Notes under the pieces: generated by a model
What the model was told of the DNA's origin: nothing
Seen by the model: only the letters and a program-made list of their open reading frames with translations
Databases searched by the model: none
Translations under genes and position numbers: made by a program
Assembly: GCA_947258465.1 (NCBI GenBank)
Contig: CAMYIQ010000198.1
Location: 1 to 24,456, forward strand
DNA length: 24,456 bases
Reading direction: 5' to 3'
Origin: an uncultured Erythrobacter sp.
GTDB taxonomy: Bacteria > Pseudomonadota > Alphaproteobacteria > Sphingomonadales > Sphingomonadaceae
Shown here: positions 1-7,561 of the stretch, piece after piece
Layout of the letters: each line of letters starts with the position of its first letter
How positions within the stretch are numbered: position 1 is the first letter of the stretch

Positions 1-1
1 A

Positions 2-748
2 CAGCCCCGGACGCGCTTCGACGAGGAATCGCTCGAAGCGCTCGCCTCCTCCATTGCATCGCGCGGGGTGATCCAACCCGTCATCGTGTCGCCGCTGGGG
101 CGGGGTCGTTACCGCTTGGTTGCGGGCGAACGCCGCTGGCGCGCGGCGCAGAAAGCGCGATTGCATGAAATACCGGCGTTGGTTCGCGAGCTTGACCGGC
201 GCGAAGTGATGGCGCTGGCGCTTATCGAAAATCTCCAGCGCGAGGATCTCAACCCGGTCGACGAGGCGCGTGCGTATCAGAAGCTCGCCGAAGATGAGGG
301 GATGACCCAGGCGGAGATCGCAAAGCTTGTCGATAAGTCGCGCAGCCACGTCGCCAATATCCAACGCCTCTTGAGCCTCCCGGATAGCGTGCTGGCGCTA
401 TTGGCCGAGGGCGCGCTTACCATGGGGCATGCGCGTGCCTTGGTCGGCCGGGATGAAGCCGAAAGCCTCGCGGAAAAAGCGGTTTCGGATGGTTTGTCCG
501 TGCGTGAGATGGAGGCGCTCACCCGCAAGCCGCGGAAATCGCGGTCAGATACGCCGTCATCGCACCCACATCAAAGCGAGAACGACGCCGATATCACCGC
601 CGTACAGGGTCATCTCGAAGAATTTCTCGGCATGCCGGTCAGAATTACCACCGATGTGACGCCCAACACTGGCAGCGTGACCATCCGTTATCGCACTCTC
701 GATCAACTTGACCTTATTTGTCAGAGACTTACGGGCGGAGACATTTAG
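2..748 (+). CDS. parB: Chromosome-partitioning protein ParB (5' end cut by window)
   Basis: This is the C-terminal ~248 residues of ParB, the CTP-dependent clamp that loads at parS sites and works with ParA to segregate the chromosome. The frame is open from base 2, beginning QPRTRFDEESLEALASSI, so the GTG at 68 is internal and the true start lies to the left. Visible parts are the family N-terminal block with the GERRWRA motif used in nucleotide binding, the LIENLQREDLNPVDEA segment, a helix-turn-helix around MTQAEIAKLVDKSRSHVANI, and a C-terminal dimerisation domain ending in QRLTGGDI after a charged linker. ParB proteins usually have about 290-330 residues, so roughly 50-70 residues are missing. 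In this group parA normally lies just upstream; that is inference here. No terminator is evident after the TAG. Confidence 0.95.
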   Translation, partial: QPRTRFDEESLEALASSIASRGVIQPVIVSPLGRGRYRLVAGERRWRAAQKARLHEIPALVRELDRREVMALALIENLQREDLNPVDEARAYQKLAEDEGMTQAEIAKLVDKSRSHVANIQRLLSLPDSVLALLAEGALTMGHARALVGRDEAESLAEKAVSDGLSVREMEALTRKPRKSRSDTPSSHPHQSENDADITAVQGHLEEFLGMPVRITTDVTPNTGSVTIRYRTLDQLDLICQRLTGGDI

Positions 749-783
749 CGGCGGGTTGCTCTAAGCGAGACCTGAAAGCACGT

Positions 784-1334
784 GTCTACCTTAGCGCGCT
801 GGCAAAAAATGCGTTCGCGATGGAGAGGGCGCTCGCCGTCGAAAAGGCAATCGAGATCGGGACAGTCCCGGGCCAAGCGTGATCGAACTCGATGGGCGCG
901 CATCGCCCCACATGGTCGAGCGTAAGCGGACGGATGCCGATCTTGCCATTTTGGCGGAAGCCGCCGAACCTGCAGGATTGCCGATCGATTCGGGAATGGC
1001 CGACTTCATCGGGATGCCCGATCTGGAATCGCTTCGTTCGGATTCGATCGCGTGATCCGATGGCCGACGTGAAGAGTGTCCGGCGCAACGATGGCCCCGG
1101 CGACATCAATGTCGCGCGGCGCGACTTCGAACCTGCGGACACTGCGTCCCTTTTGACGGGGTCCTCGATTAGGTTCTCAAGCGGATTTCAACGATGTATC
1201 GCATGATGGATCAATCACGACCGGGTCAAGGCTCACCGAGGTTTGCCATTTACCTTGGCCGACCTTTGATCTCGATAGCGCCTACATGTCCGAAGTCGTA
1301 GTGCGCGGTCTTACCACCACCATCGCGCTTGAAA
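784..1334 (+). pseudogene. Possible decayed gene: protein-like segments in shifting frames
   Basis: The 586 bases between parB and the next gene hold no convincing intact gene. On the plus strand, successive segments read like protein in different frames. 784-878 gives LSALAKNAFAMERALAVEKA and ends at a TGA. 879-1055 opens with GTG and gives 58 residues including VERKRTDADLAILAEAAEPA. 1060-1150 gives MADVKSVRRNDGPGDINVAR. 1157-1334 stays open and includes FDLDSAYMSEVVVRGL, running into the end of the convergent glycine-zipper gene. Together they could be one frameshifted gene of about 180 codons, or short coupled ORFs, or chance open frames in GC-rich DNA. I do not recognise the family. A 118-codon minus-strand frame (786-1142) looks like the antisense shadow of these segments. 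Confidence 0.3.
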
Positions 1335-2321
1335 CTAGTTCGCGGGGGTTCCGTCTCGATATACCGCGCGTTGGGGTACGACCACGGTTACCGGGACCAG
1401 CATATATTGGCCGGACTGAGCATACTGCATGGTCCCCGCACTGGCGGTGGCTTTTTGCATATAGTCGTCGAGATAGGCCTGGCATTGCCCGTAACTGTCG
1501 GTTCGACCCCGATTGCCATCCTCTATTGCATCCCCGACAGCCATTCCGGCGAGCGCTCCGGTGCCCGCGCCGATCAAGGTGCCCGCCGTCCGGCTGCCTC
1601 GCCCGGCTATGCGGTTGCCGAGCAGGCCGCCGGCAACGCCCCCAATCAAGGCGCCGATGACTTCACCGCGATCGCTGTCGCTCTCGTAAGTGTCGAGCCG
1701 GGCACGGCATTCCTCGAGCCAGGCGTTGCGATCGAATGCCACGACCTGCGCTCCGGCCGGTAGATAGGTTGGTGCGCCGCCATAACCGGGCTGATAGCCG
1801 TACCCATATTGTGTTGGGGCGACATGCTTCGGGGCTTCGCGGTAAATCACTCGCGCGGTACCGGCTGGCGGCTGCGCATGGCCCACAGGCGCCTGGTGCA
1901 CATAGATAACCTGCGGTGGCTGCTGCACATAGACATAGGTCGGCTGTACCCCCTGCGCCGCATGGATTAGCGCGGGCGCCGGGACCGCCCTGGTCGCGCC
2001 TGTCGGCGTAGCGGCCACCGCTTCGTACCGGTAATGTTGGGGGTCCGAGGGATCGATCGGCTGGATTGTGGGCTTGCTTACGAAGACCGGAGTTTGTGCC
2101 GCCTGCCGAGTGGGAATGACTCTGGCCGCGCCTATGGGGCGGGGTTCGACCACCGGCGGCTCGGCCACCGTTTCGGTGACCACATCGTCATCGAGTTCGG
2201 GCAGGGGCTGGGCGTATTCATATGCGCCCGTTTCGTAGGACATGGCCTCCTGCGCCAGGGCGGCGCCCGGCAGAACCGCGAAGGCCGACGCGGTCAGGGC
2301 GAGAGCGGAACGGGTAGGCAT
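1335..2321 (-). CDS. Exported glycine-zipper (2TM) envelope protein
   Basis: A 328-residue exported protein of unknown exact role. The start at 2321 (MPTRSALALTASAFA) is chosen over an upstream in-frame ATG at 2360 because it begins a clean signal peptide (cleavage near GAALA|QEA) and has AAGGAG about 8 bases upstream. After the signal comes a long Pro/Gln/Tyr-rich low-complexity region (to about residue 195). Then there is a glycine-zipper segment at about residues 221-265, with repeated small residues as in VIGALIGGVAGGLLG and GTLIGAGTGALAG. Cysteines at about 205 and 280 flank the zipper and could pair. Glycine-zipper 2TM proteins are usually outer-membrane or periplasmic and often respond to stress. 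The gene converges on the parB side and is read away from the methionine sulfoxide reductase gene. Confidence 0.85.
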   Translation of the reverse strand: MPTRSALALTASAFAVLPGAALAQEAMSYETGAYEYAQPLPELDDDVVTETVAEPPVVEPRPIGAARVIPTRQAAQTPVFVSKPTIQPIDPSDPQHYRYEAVAATPTGATRAVPAPALIHAAQGVQPTYVYVQQPPQVIYVHQAPVGHAQPPAGTARVIYREAPKHVAPTQYGYGYQPGYGGAPTYLPAGAQVVAFDRNAWLEECRARLDTYESDSDRGEVIGALIGGVAGGLLGNRIAGRGSRTAGTLIGAGTGALAGMAVGDAIEDGNRGRTDSYGQCQAYLDDYMQKATASAGTMQYAQSGQYMLVPVTVVVPQRAVYRDGTPAN

Positions 2322-2376
2322 GGTACGAACTCCTTTTGGCGATTCGGCAGAGGGCCGCACCGCGCGCGTGGAGCCG

Positions 2377-2404
2377 AGTTTAGCACTCTACCGGCGCATC
2401 GCAA
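2377..2404 (-). promoter_or_regulatory. Candidate promoter of the glycine-zipper gene
   Basis: On the minus strand TTGCGA (2404-2399) and TAAACT (2382-2377) are separated by 16 bases, and the -10 is preceded by TGC, an extended -10 arrangement. Each hexamer matches the sigma70-type consensus at four of six positions. It would give a leader of about 50 bases before the ATG at 2321. This is prediction by eye only. Confidence 0.35.
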
Positions 2405-2428
2405 AAAGAGTGGCGCGGTTGTGCCGCG
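2403..2428 (-). terminator. Weak candidate terminator after the GAF/MsrC gene
   Basis: On the minus strand, 16 bases past the stop of the sulfoxide reductase gene, a CGCGG-CACAA-CCGCG stem-loop (2428-2414) is followed after 6 bases by five Ts (2407-2403). The stem is short and the T-run is slightly far, so this is only a possibility. The T-run overlaps the -35 of the candidate promoter for the next gene. Confidence 0.3.
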
Positions 2429-2443
2429 ATGGGGCAGCGACGG

Positions 2444-2926
2444 TTAGATCCGCTCGGCGAGAATTCTGGCCAGCGCCTCGATGCCCGCGGCGTCCTCAGC
2501 GTCGAAGCGAGCCCTGGCCGGGCTGTCGAGGTCGATCACCGCGATAACCGTATCATCGCGCACGACCGGGACGACCAGTTCGGAATTGGTCGTGGAATCG
2601 CAGGCGATGTGACCCGGAAAGGCGTGAACGTCCTCGACCAATTGTGTGGCGCCATCGCCAGCTGCGATACCGCAGACGCCTTGGCCCACCGGAATGCGTA
2701 TGCAGGCGGGCCGCCCCATGAACGGGCCGAGCACGAGCTCACCGCCGATGACACGGTAGAAACCCGCCCAGTTGAGCTCGGGCAGAAAGTCCCACACCAA
2801 AGCCGCGACATTGGCCATATTGGCGACCGCGTCGGGTTCACCGGCGGTCAGCGCGTCAGCCGCCTCGATCAGTTGGCGATAGGCTTCGGGCTTGGGTGTT
2901 CCGGGCTCGGGACGGAAGTCGAACAT
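2444..2926 (-). CDS. msrC: Free methionine-(R)-sulfoxide reductase (GAF domain)
   Basis: A cytoplasmic 160-residue GAF-domain enzyme that reduces free L-methionine-(R)-sulfoxide with thioredoxin, repairing oxidised methionine. The whole protein is one GAF domain. The signature blocks PACIRIPVGQGVCG and EDVHAFPGHIACDSTTNSE are present. The three cysteines fall at residues 75, 85 and 109, spaced 10 and 24 apart as in the E. coli enzyme (84, 94, 118), so the catalytic and resolving set is complete. The start at 2926 (MFDFRPEPG) is preferred over an upstream in-frame codon at 2968, which would add a basic tail not typical of the family. It is divergent from the sugar dehydrogenase gene, with about 77 bases between starts. 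Confidence 0.93.
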   Translation of the reverse strand: MFDFRPEPGTPKPEAYRQLIEAADALTAGEPDAVANMANVAALVWDFLPELNWAGFYRVIGGELVLGPFMGRPACIRIPVGQGVCGIAAGDGATQLVEDVHAFPGHIACDSTTNSELVVPVVRDDTVIAVIDLDSPARARFDAEDAAGIEALARILAERI

Positions 2927-3003
2927 GGCGCGCGATGTAGCGCGCGCACGCCGCCCTGCAAGCCCCATTGCTCCCTGCTGCGCGCTCGCTTATTCCTTTC
3001 GCC

Positions 3004-4464
3004 ATGGGCATCCTGAAAAAGCTGGGCATCGCGCTCCTCATCATCGTTCTGGCGATTTTGGTCGCTGGCTACTTCCTTACCCGCGGAGATACCGCAGACA
3101 TCGCTTTCGAAGAGACGGTGGGGACCGACCCGACGCTCGACGAGCCCGCCGAAGAACGCTTCCCGACGGTCGCGATTGCGGAGCCGGTCGGCTGGGGCGA
3201 GGGCGAGGCTCCAACCGCGGCAAAGGGCCTTGCCGTCAATCGCTTCGCCGAAGGGCTCGACCATCCGCGCACGCTGCAGGCACTGCCCAATGGCGATATC
3301 CTCGTCTCTTTGACACAATCGCCCAAGATCGAGAGCGGTGAAGGCAACTGGCTGCGCGATCTGGTCGCCGGGTTCCTTTTCCGTAAGGCCGGAGCGGGCG
3401 GGGAAAGCGCGAACCAGCTTGTGCTCTTGCGCGATGCGGATGGCGATGGGGTTGCAGAAGGCCGCTTCGTCCTGCGCGACGATCTCGATTCGCCATCCGG
3501 GATCGCATGGGGTGATGGCACCCTCTATGTCGCCAATCACGACGAAGTGCTGGCCTTCGACTATGAGCTCGGCGCGACACGGCTGACCGGAGAAGGACGC
3601 AAGATCGCTGTTCTTGCCGAGGGAACCGGCCACTGGATGCGCAACCTCGCATTGCATCCGGATGGAGACCGTCTCTACGCCGCCGTCGGGTCGAAATCGA
3701 ATATCGGCGAAGACGGTATGGACATCGAAGAAGGCCGCGCCCTGATCTGGGAAATCGACTTGGATACCGGGCGTCAGCGCGTGTTCGGTGCGGGGCTGCG
3801 CAATGCGAATGGGTTGGACTTCAGCCCATGGTCCGGTGAACTCTGGACCACGGTAAACGAGCGCGACATGCTCGGCTCGGACCTCGTGCCCGATTACCTC
3901 ACCAATGTCCCCGTCGGCGTCCATTACGGCTGGCCCTGGGTCTATTTCGGGGACAATTTCGACCGCCGGGTCAAATATCCGATCCCGCGCTTCATCAGCT
4001 ATGTCAGGACCCCCGAATATGCGCTCGGACCCCATGTGGCCGCGCTCGGACTGGTGTTCAGCCAGGAAGGAGCGAGAATGGGTGAGAAGTTCGCAAGCGG
4101 CGCTTTCATCGCGCAGCACGGGTCCTGGAACCGCAAACCGCCCTCGGGCTACGATGTCGTCTATGTCGCCTTCGACGAGCGCGGCAATCCGACGGGTAAG
4201 CCGGTCCCGGTGCTCACTGGTTTTCTCAAGGATGATGGCACGACGCGTGGACGGCCAACCTGGGTCGAATGGGCGGGCGATGGCTCGCTACTGGTATCCG
4301 ACGATACGGCCGGGATCATCTGGCGGGTGGTTGCGCCGGAGGCCGAGCCGCAAGCCGGGCTCGACCGTGTGACAGGCGACCGGCTTCCCGCCCAGCGCGA
4401 ATTGCGCGGGCAGGAAGCGACTTTTGGCCAGGACGATTATGCGCGGCGAGTCACCGCCGAATAG
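3004..4464 (+). CDS. Membrane-anchored PQQ-dependent sugar (sorbosone/glucose) dehydrogenase
   Basis: A 486-residue protein of the glucose/sorbosone dehydrogenase family, beta-propeller enzymes that oxidise sugars or aldoses in the periplasm, usually with PQQ. The start at 3004 (MGILKKLGIALLII) gives a short basic N-terminus followed by one hydrophobic segment (about residues 6-24), which acts as an uncleaved anchor or signal. Family blocks include FAEGLDHPRTLQALPNGDIL, AGLRNANGLDFSPWSGELW, the VHYGWPWVYFG region and HGSWNRKPPSGYDVVYVAF, then DGSLLVSDDTAGIIWRV near the end. The substrate cannot be read from sequence. No PQQ biosynthesis gene is in the window. The gene is convergent with the acyl-CoA dehydrogenase, with a single base between the two stop codons. 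No good Shine-Dalgarno sequence precedes the ATG. Confidence 0.85.
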   Translation: MGILKKLGIALLIIVLAILVAGYFLTRGDTADIAFEETVGTDPTLDEPAEERFPTVAIAEPVGWGEGEAPTAAKGLAVNRFAEGLDHPRTLQALPNGDILVSLTQSPKIESGEGNWLRDLVAGFLFRKAGAGGESANQLVLLRDADGDGVAEGRFVLRDDLDSPSGIAWGDGTLYVANHDEVLAFDYELGATRLTGEGRKIAVLAEGTGHWMRNLALHPDGDRLYAAVGSKSNIGEDGMDIEEGRALIWEIDLDTGRQRVFGAGLRNANGLDFSPWSGELWTTVNERDMLGSDLVPDYLTNVPVGVHYGWPWVYFGDNFDRRVKYPIPRFISYVRTPEYALGPHVAALGLVFSQEGARMGEKFASGAFIAQHGSWNRKPPSGYDVVYVAFDERGNPTGKPVPVLTGFLKDDGTTRGRPTWVEWAGDGSLLVSDDTAGIIWRVVAPEAEPQAGLDRVTGDRLPAQRELRGQEATFGQDDYARRVTAE

Positions 4465-4465
4465 T

Positions 4466-6205
4466 TCAGCCCGCCAACTGGTCGGACGATACCGCGTATA
4501 GCGGCGCGGCCCCGGCCATGGCGGCGGCTTTCAGCCCTGACGCCTCGGGCACGATCCGATCGAGGAAGAACCGTACGCTGGCCGGTTTCGTGGCCGCCAG
4601 TCCGGGCGCTTCGCCCGCTTCCACGGCGCGCAATTGCTTCAGCAATTGCCACCCCGCGACCGTGACGGCGAACATCGTGCAAAACGGCACCGATCCAGCA
4701 AGGCGATCGTCGAGGCTGGCTTCTTCGCGCATCCAGTCCGCCACTGCTGCACAATCCGCCGCGAGCCTGGCCAGTGCGGGTTCGTCGCCCGCATCTTTCG
4801 CGGCATCCGCAATCAATCTGGAAAGGGCATTCCCCCCATCAAGGCCAAGCTTGCGGGTGACAAGGTCGGCGGCCTGTATCCCGTTGGTCCCCTCGTAAAT
4901 CGGCGCAATTCGCGAATCACGCCAATGCTGCGCAGCGCCGGTTTCTTCGACGAATCCCATGCCGCCATGGATTTGAACGCCAAGGCTGGCGACCTCGATT
5001 CCGATATCGGTACCCCACGCCTTGATCAGCGGCGTGAGCACTTCACCGCGAGCCCGGGCATCGACATCGCCCAGCGTGCCCCGATCGACCTGGCCGGCGG
5101 TATAATAAAGCAGGGCACGCGCCCCTTCGGTCAGCGCCTTCATGCGCAGCAGCATGCGGCGCACGTCGGGATGCTCGATGATCGCGACCGGCGACTTGTC
5201 GGGCGAACCGGCGCGGGCGGACTGCACGCGTTCCTGCGCATATATCAGGGCTTGCTGAGTCGCGCGCTCGCCGATCTGGACGCCTTGGTTGCCGACATTG
5301 ATCCGCGCATTGTTCATCATTGTGAACATGGCCATCAGCCCGCGGTTTTCCTCACCGACAAGCTCGCCGATGCAATCGTCCTCGTCCCCATAACTCATGA
5401 CGCAGGTGGGGGAGGCGTGGATGCCGAGCTTATGTTCGATGCTGACGCAACGCAGATCGTTGCGCGATCCGAGCGATCCGTCTTGCTTCACGTGATATTT
5501 GGGCACGATGAAAAGCGAGATCCCGCGGCTGCCATCGGGCGCATCGGGCAAACGCGCGAGCACGAGGTGAATGATGTTCTTCGACAGCTCGTGCTCGCCC
5601 CAGGTGATGTAGATCTTCTGGCCCTTGATCCGGTATTTGCCCGCGTGGTCGCCATCGGTGATGGGTTCGGCCGTGGTGCGCAATGCGCCTACATCCGATC
5701 CCGCCTGCGGTTCGGTCAGGTTCATCGTGCCCGACCATTCCCCGCTCACCAGCTTGGGCAGGTATTTTTCCTGCAGCTCTTTCGATCCGTGATGTTCGAG
5801 CGATTCGATCGCGCCCACACTGAGCATAGGGAGCAGGTTGAAGGCCATGTTCGCCGTGCCCAGATTTTCGAGCACATTGCATGATAGCGTGAAGGGCAGA
5901 CCCTGCCCGCCGAAGTCGACCGGGCCGGAAATCGCGTTCCAGCCTTGCTCGACATACCCGGCATAGGCCTCGGCGAAACCGCCGGGCAGGCGAACCACGC
6001 CGTTTTCCAGCTTCGCCCCCTCGAGGTCGCCAGTGCGGTTGAGCGGAGCCCATTCGCCGGCTGCGAACTCTCCAATTCCCGCGACGATCGCTTCGACCAT
6101 ATCGGGCTCGGCGGCGGCGAACCTTTCGCTTTGCGCCAGTTCGCCGATCTCGGCATTGACGCGGATGGCGAGCAACTGATCCTGGGTGGCGGGGGTATAG
6201 GTCAC
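4466..6205 (-). CDS. Acyl-CoA dehydrogenase with C-terminal extension (DmdC/FadE-like)
   Basis: A 579-residue FAD-dependent acyl-CoA dehydrogenase, longer than the ~380-residue short/medium-chain enzymes because of an added C-terminal domain. This is the architecture of DmdC (3-methylmercaptopropionyl-CoA dehydrogenase) and related enzymes. Landmarks are the FAD/substrate motif LTEPQAGSDVG (about 163-173), YITWGEHEL (about 199-207), the QIHGGMGFVEETGAAQHWRD segment (about 411-430) and IYEGTNGIQ with the probable catalytic base Glu438. The start is GTG at 6205, backed by AAGAGGA about 7 bases upstream. It is divergent from tsaC (46 bases between starts). Whether it acts on fatty acyl-CoA or a DMSP-derived thioester cannot be decided from sequence, and no other DMSP genes are in the window. 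Confidence 0.92.
   Translation of the reverse strand: MTYTPATQDQLLAIRVNAEIGELAQSERFAAAEPDMVEAIVAGIGEFAAGEWAPLNRTGDLEGAKLENGVVRLPGGFAEAYAGYVEQGWNAISGPVDFGGQGLPFTLSCNVLENLGTANMAFNLLPMLSVGAIESLEHHGSKELQEKYLPKLVSGEWSGTMNLTEPQAGSDVGALRTTAEPITDGDHAGKYRIKGQKIYITWGEHELSKNIIHLVLARLPDAPDGSRGISLFIVPKYHVKQDGSLGSRNDLRCVSIEHKLGIHASPTCVMSYGDEDDCIGELVGEENRGLMAMFTMMNNARINVGNQGVQIGERATQQALIYAQERVQSARAGSPDKSPVAIIEHPDVRRMLLRMKALTEGARALLYYTAGQVDRGTLGDVDARARGEVLTPLIKAWGTDIGIEVASLGVQIHGGMGFVEETGAAQHWRDSRIAPIYEGTNGIQAADLVTRKLGLDGGNALSRLIADAAKDAGDEPALARLAADCAAVADWMREEASLDDRLAGSVPFCTMFAVTVAGWQLLKQLRAVEAGEAPGLAATKPASVRFFLDRIVPEASGLKAAAMAGAAPLYAVSSDQLAG
5484..5499. other. Degenerate parS-like site inside the acyl-CoA dehydrogenase gene
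   Basis: TGCTTCACGTGATATT matches the bacterial parS consensus TGTTTCACGTGAAACA at 12 of 16 positions, including the whole TTCACGTGA core, and lies about 4.7 kb from parB. It encodes YHVK in the enzyme, so it could simply be coding sequence. The right arm is poor. Functional ParB binding is unproven. Confidence 0.2.
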
Positions 6206-6251
6206 TGGTAATCCTCTTGGCTTTGCGGGGGTTCAGATATAGCGCGCATCC

Positions 6252-7181
6252 ATGGGCGGCAAATACGCTACGGAAATGCTTCACGCGGATGAGAGTGGCA
6301 TCGCTCGGGCGGTGCAGATCCTGTGTGACGGGGGCCTTGTGGCAGTGCCCACCGAGACCGTCTATGGCCTTGCTGCCCGTGCCGATAGCGACGCGGCAGT
6401 GGCGCGTATCTATGAAGCGAAGGGCAGGCCCAGTTTCAACCCGTTGATCGTGCATGTCGCTTCGCTGGAACAGGCAAGAGACCTTGCCGAGTTCCCGCCC
6501 ACGGCGCAGCGGCTTGCGCGCGAATACTGGCCCGGCCCGCTGACACTCGTGCTTCCGCGCCATCGCGGCGCAAGGCTCGCCCAGGCTGTCACGGCTGGTC
6601 TCGAAACGCTCGCTCTGCGGATGCCCTCGCACCCGGTCATGCGCGCATTGCTGGACCGAACCGGCTTTCCCCTCGCAGCCCCTTCGGCCAATCGCAGCGG
6701 CTTCATCAGCCCGACCTCGCCAGCGCATGTCCTGGCTTCGCTGGATGGCCGCATCGATGCGGTACTGGACGGCGGCGAATGCCAGCGCGGTCTCGAATCG
6801 ACGATTGCGGCGGTTCGGTCAGACGGGGCGGTAGACGTGCTGCGCCCGGGGCCTATCGCACTTGGCGGTCCGGCCGATGGACCGGGACGGATCGAAGCCC
6901 CAGGCCAGTTGGCCAGTCACTATGCGCCGGGCAAGCCGGTCCGTCTGGTGGCGTCAGAAGTTGCGCCAGACGAGTTCTGGATCGGATTCGGGGAACATCC
7001 GGGAGAGTGCACCTTGTCCGCGAGCGGCGATCTAACCGAGGCGGCCGCGCGGCTATATGCTTGCCTCCACGAAGGCGCGCGTTCGGACAAGCCTCGTATT
7101 GCCGTAGCACCGATCCCGGACGAGGGGATCGGTATCGCCATCAACGACCGGCTGCGCCGTGCGGCAACTCCGGCAAGCTAG
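6252..7181 (+). CDS. tsaC: L-threonylcarbamoyladenylate synthase (Sua5/TsaC)
   Basis: A cytoplasmic 309-residue enzyme that makes threonylcarbamoyl-AMP from threonine, bicarbonate and ATP, the first step of the t6A modification of ANN-decoding tRNAs. The YrdC domain shows VAVPTETVYGLAA (about 30-42), KGRPSFNPLIVHV (about 57-69), PSANRSG (144-150) and the LESTIA block (181-186). The C-terminal part with PGQLASHYAPGKPVRL (about 217-232) is the additional Sua5 domain, so this is the long Sua5 type rather than the short TsaC type. ATG 6252 is taken as the start. An in-frame ATG at 6276 is an alternative, and neither has a strong Shine-Dalgarno sequence. The last 4 bases overlap the end of the convergent lipoprotein gene. 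Confidence 0.93.
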   Translation: MGGKYATEMLHADESGIARAVQILCDGGLVAVPTETVYGLAARADSDAAVARIYEAKGRPSFNPLIVHVASLEQARDLAEFPPTAQRLAREYWPGPLTLVLPRHRGARLAQAVTAGLETLALRMPSHPVMRALLDRTGFPLAAPSANRSGFISPTSPAHVLASLDGRIDAVLDGGECQRGLESTIAAVRSDGAVDVLRPGPIALGGPADGPGRIEAPGQLASHYAPGKPVRLVASEVAPDEFWIGFGEHPGECTLSASGDLTEAAARLYACLHEGARSDKPRIAVAPIPDEGIGIAINDRLRRAATPAS

Positions 7182-7507
7182 CGTTCGGGATCGACCGGAA
7201 TGCTCGGTATGATCTGTTGCATCTCGGCATACGTGTCGCGTGCTTTGTTGCACGCCCGGCGATCGCCGTCCTTGCACTGGTCGAGTTGTTTTTCGTAGTC
7301 GCGTTCGAGCTTCGCCAGACGCTGCTCGCGCTTTCGGATTTCCCGGCCCCGTTTTTCATCCGCCTCCGACTGGCTGGTAGTGGCGAGATCGACGCCCTTA
7401 CTGACCACTTTGACCGGCGCTGTCGCGACATCAACCACAGTCTTCGCCAGACAGCCGGGCAACATCACAGCCGAGGGGAGGAGAACGAGAATAGCTAGGC
7501 GGCGCAT
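7178..7507 (-). CDS. Small lipoprotein with predicted coiled coil
   Basis: A 109-residue predicted lipoprotein of unknown function. The N-terminus MRRLAILVLLPSAVMLPGC is a short lipoprotein signal with lipobox LPGC, so the mature protein would begin at Cys19. After a Val/Lys-rich stretch (KTVVDVATAPVKVVSKGVD), residues about 45-80 are highly charged and heptad-like (EKRGREIRKREQRLAKLERDYEK), suggesting a coiled coil. Two cysteines follow in DQCKDGDRRACNKARD. The start at 7507 is supported by AGGAAAGGA upstream, but that site and the ATG lie inside a perfect inverted repeat (see 7494-7535). The 3' end overlaps the convergent tsaC by 4 bases. It lies 54 bases downstream of the DUF2807 lipoprotein gene and could be cotranscribed with it. 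Confidence 0.8.
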   Translation of the reverse strand: MRRLAILVLLPSAVMLPGCLAKTVVDVATAPVKVVSKGVDLATTSQSEADEKRGREIRKREQRLAKLERDYEKQLDQCKDGDRRACNKARDTYAEMQQIIPSIPVDPER

Positions 7508-7535
7508 GCGGGTTCCTTTCCTTGCGCCGCCTAGC
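7494..7535 (-). promoter_or_regulatory. Perfect 13-bp inverted repeat enclosing RBS and start codon
   Basis: GCTAGGCGGCGCA (7494-7506) and TGCGCCGCCTAGC (7523-7535) are exact reverse complements with a 16-base loop. In the minus-strand mRNA the loop holds AGGAAAGGAACCCGCA. It therefore displays the Shine-Dalgarno of the lipoprotein gene, while the U and G of its AUG and codons 2-5 are paired in the stem. No U-tract follows, so it does not look like an ordinary intrinsic terminator. It may be a translational control hairpin or an RNA processing/stability element. Confidence 0.6.
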
Positions 7536-7561
7536 CGATAATCGATGGGCCGTCGATGAAC

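Noticed and set aside
778..785. CACGTG close to the end of parB as a parS site
   Set aside because: The flanks (AAAG before, TCTA after) lack the GTTT...AAAC arms of parS. Only the six-base core matches, which is common in GC-rich DNA.
1286..1660. Plus-strand open frame extending into the glycine-zipper gene
   Set aside because: From 1335 it is antisense to a gene with a signal peptide, RBS and glycine zipper. Only the part before 1335 may be meaningful, as part of the remnant.
2869..4119. 416-codon minus-strand open frame
   Set aside because: It lies antisense to the sugar dehydrogenase, whose protein has clear family motifs. The antisense product has no recognisable domains and is a GC-rich shadow frame.
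4634..5884. 416-codon plus-strand open frame
   Set aside because: It is antisense to the acyl-CoA dehydrogenase, which has complete FAD and catalytic motifs. No family features appear in the antisense product.
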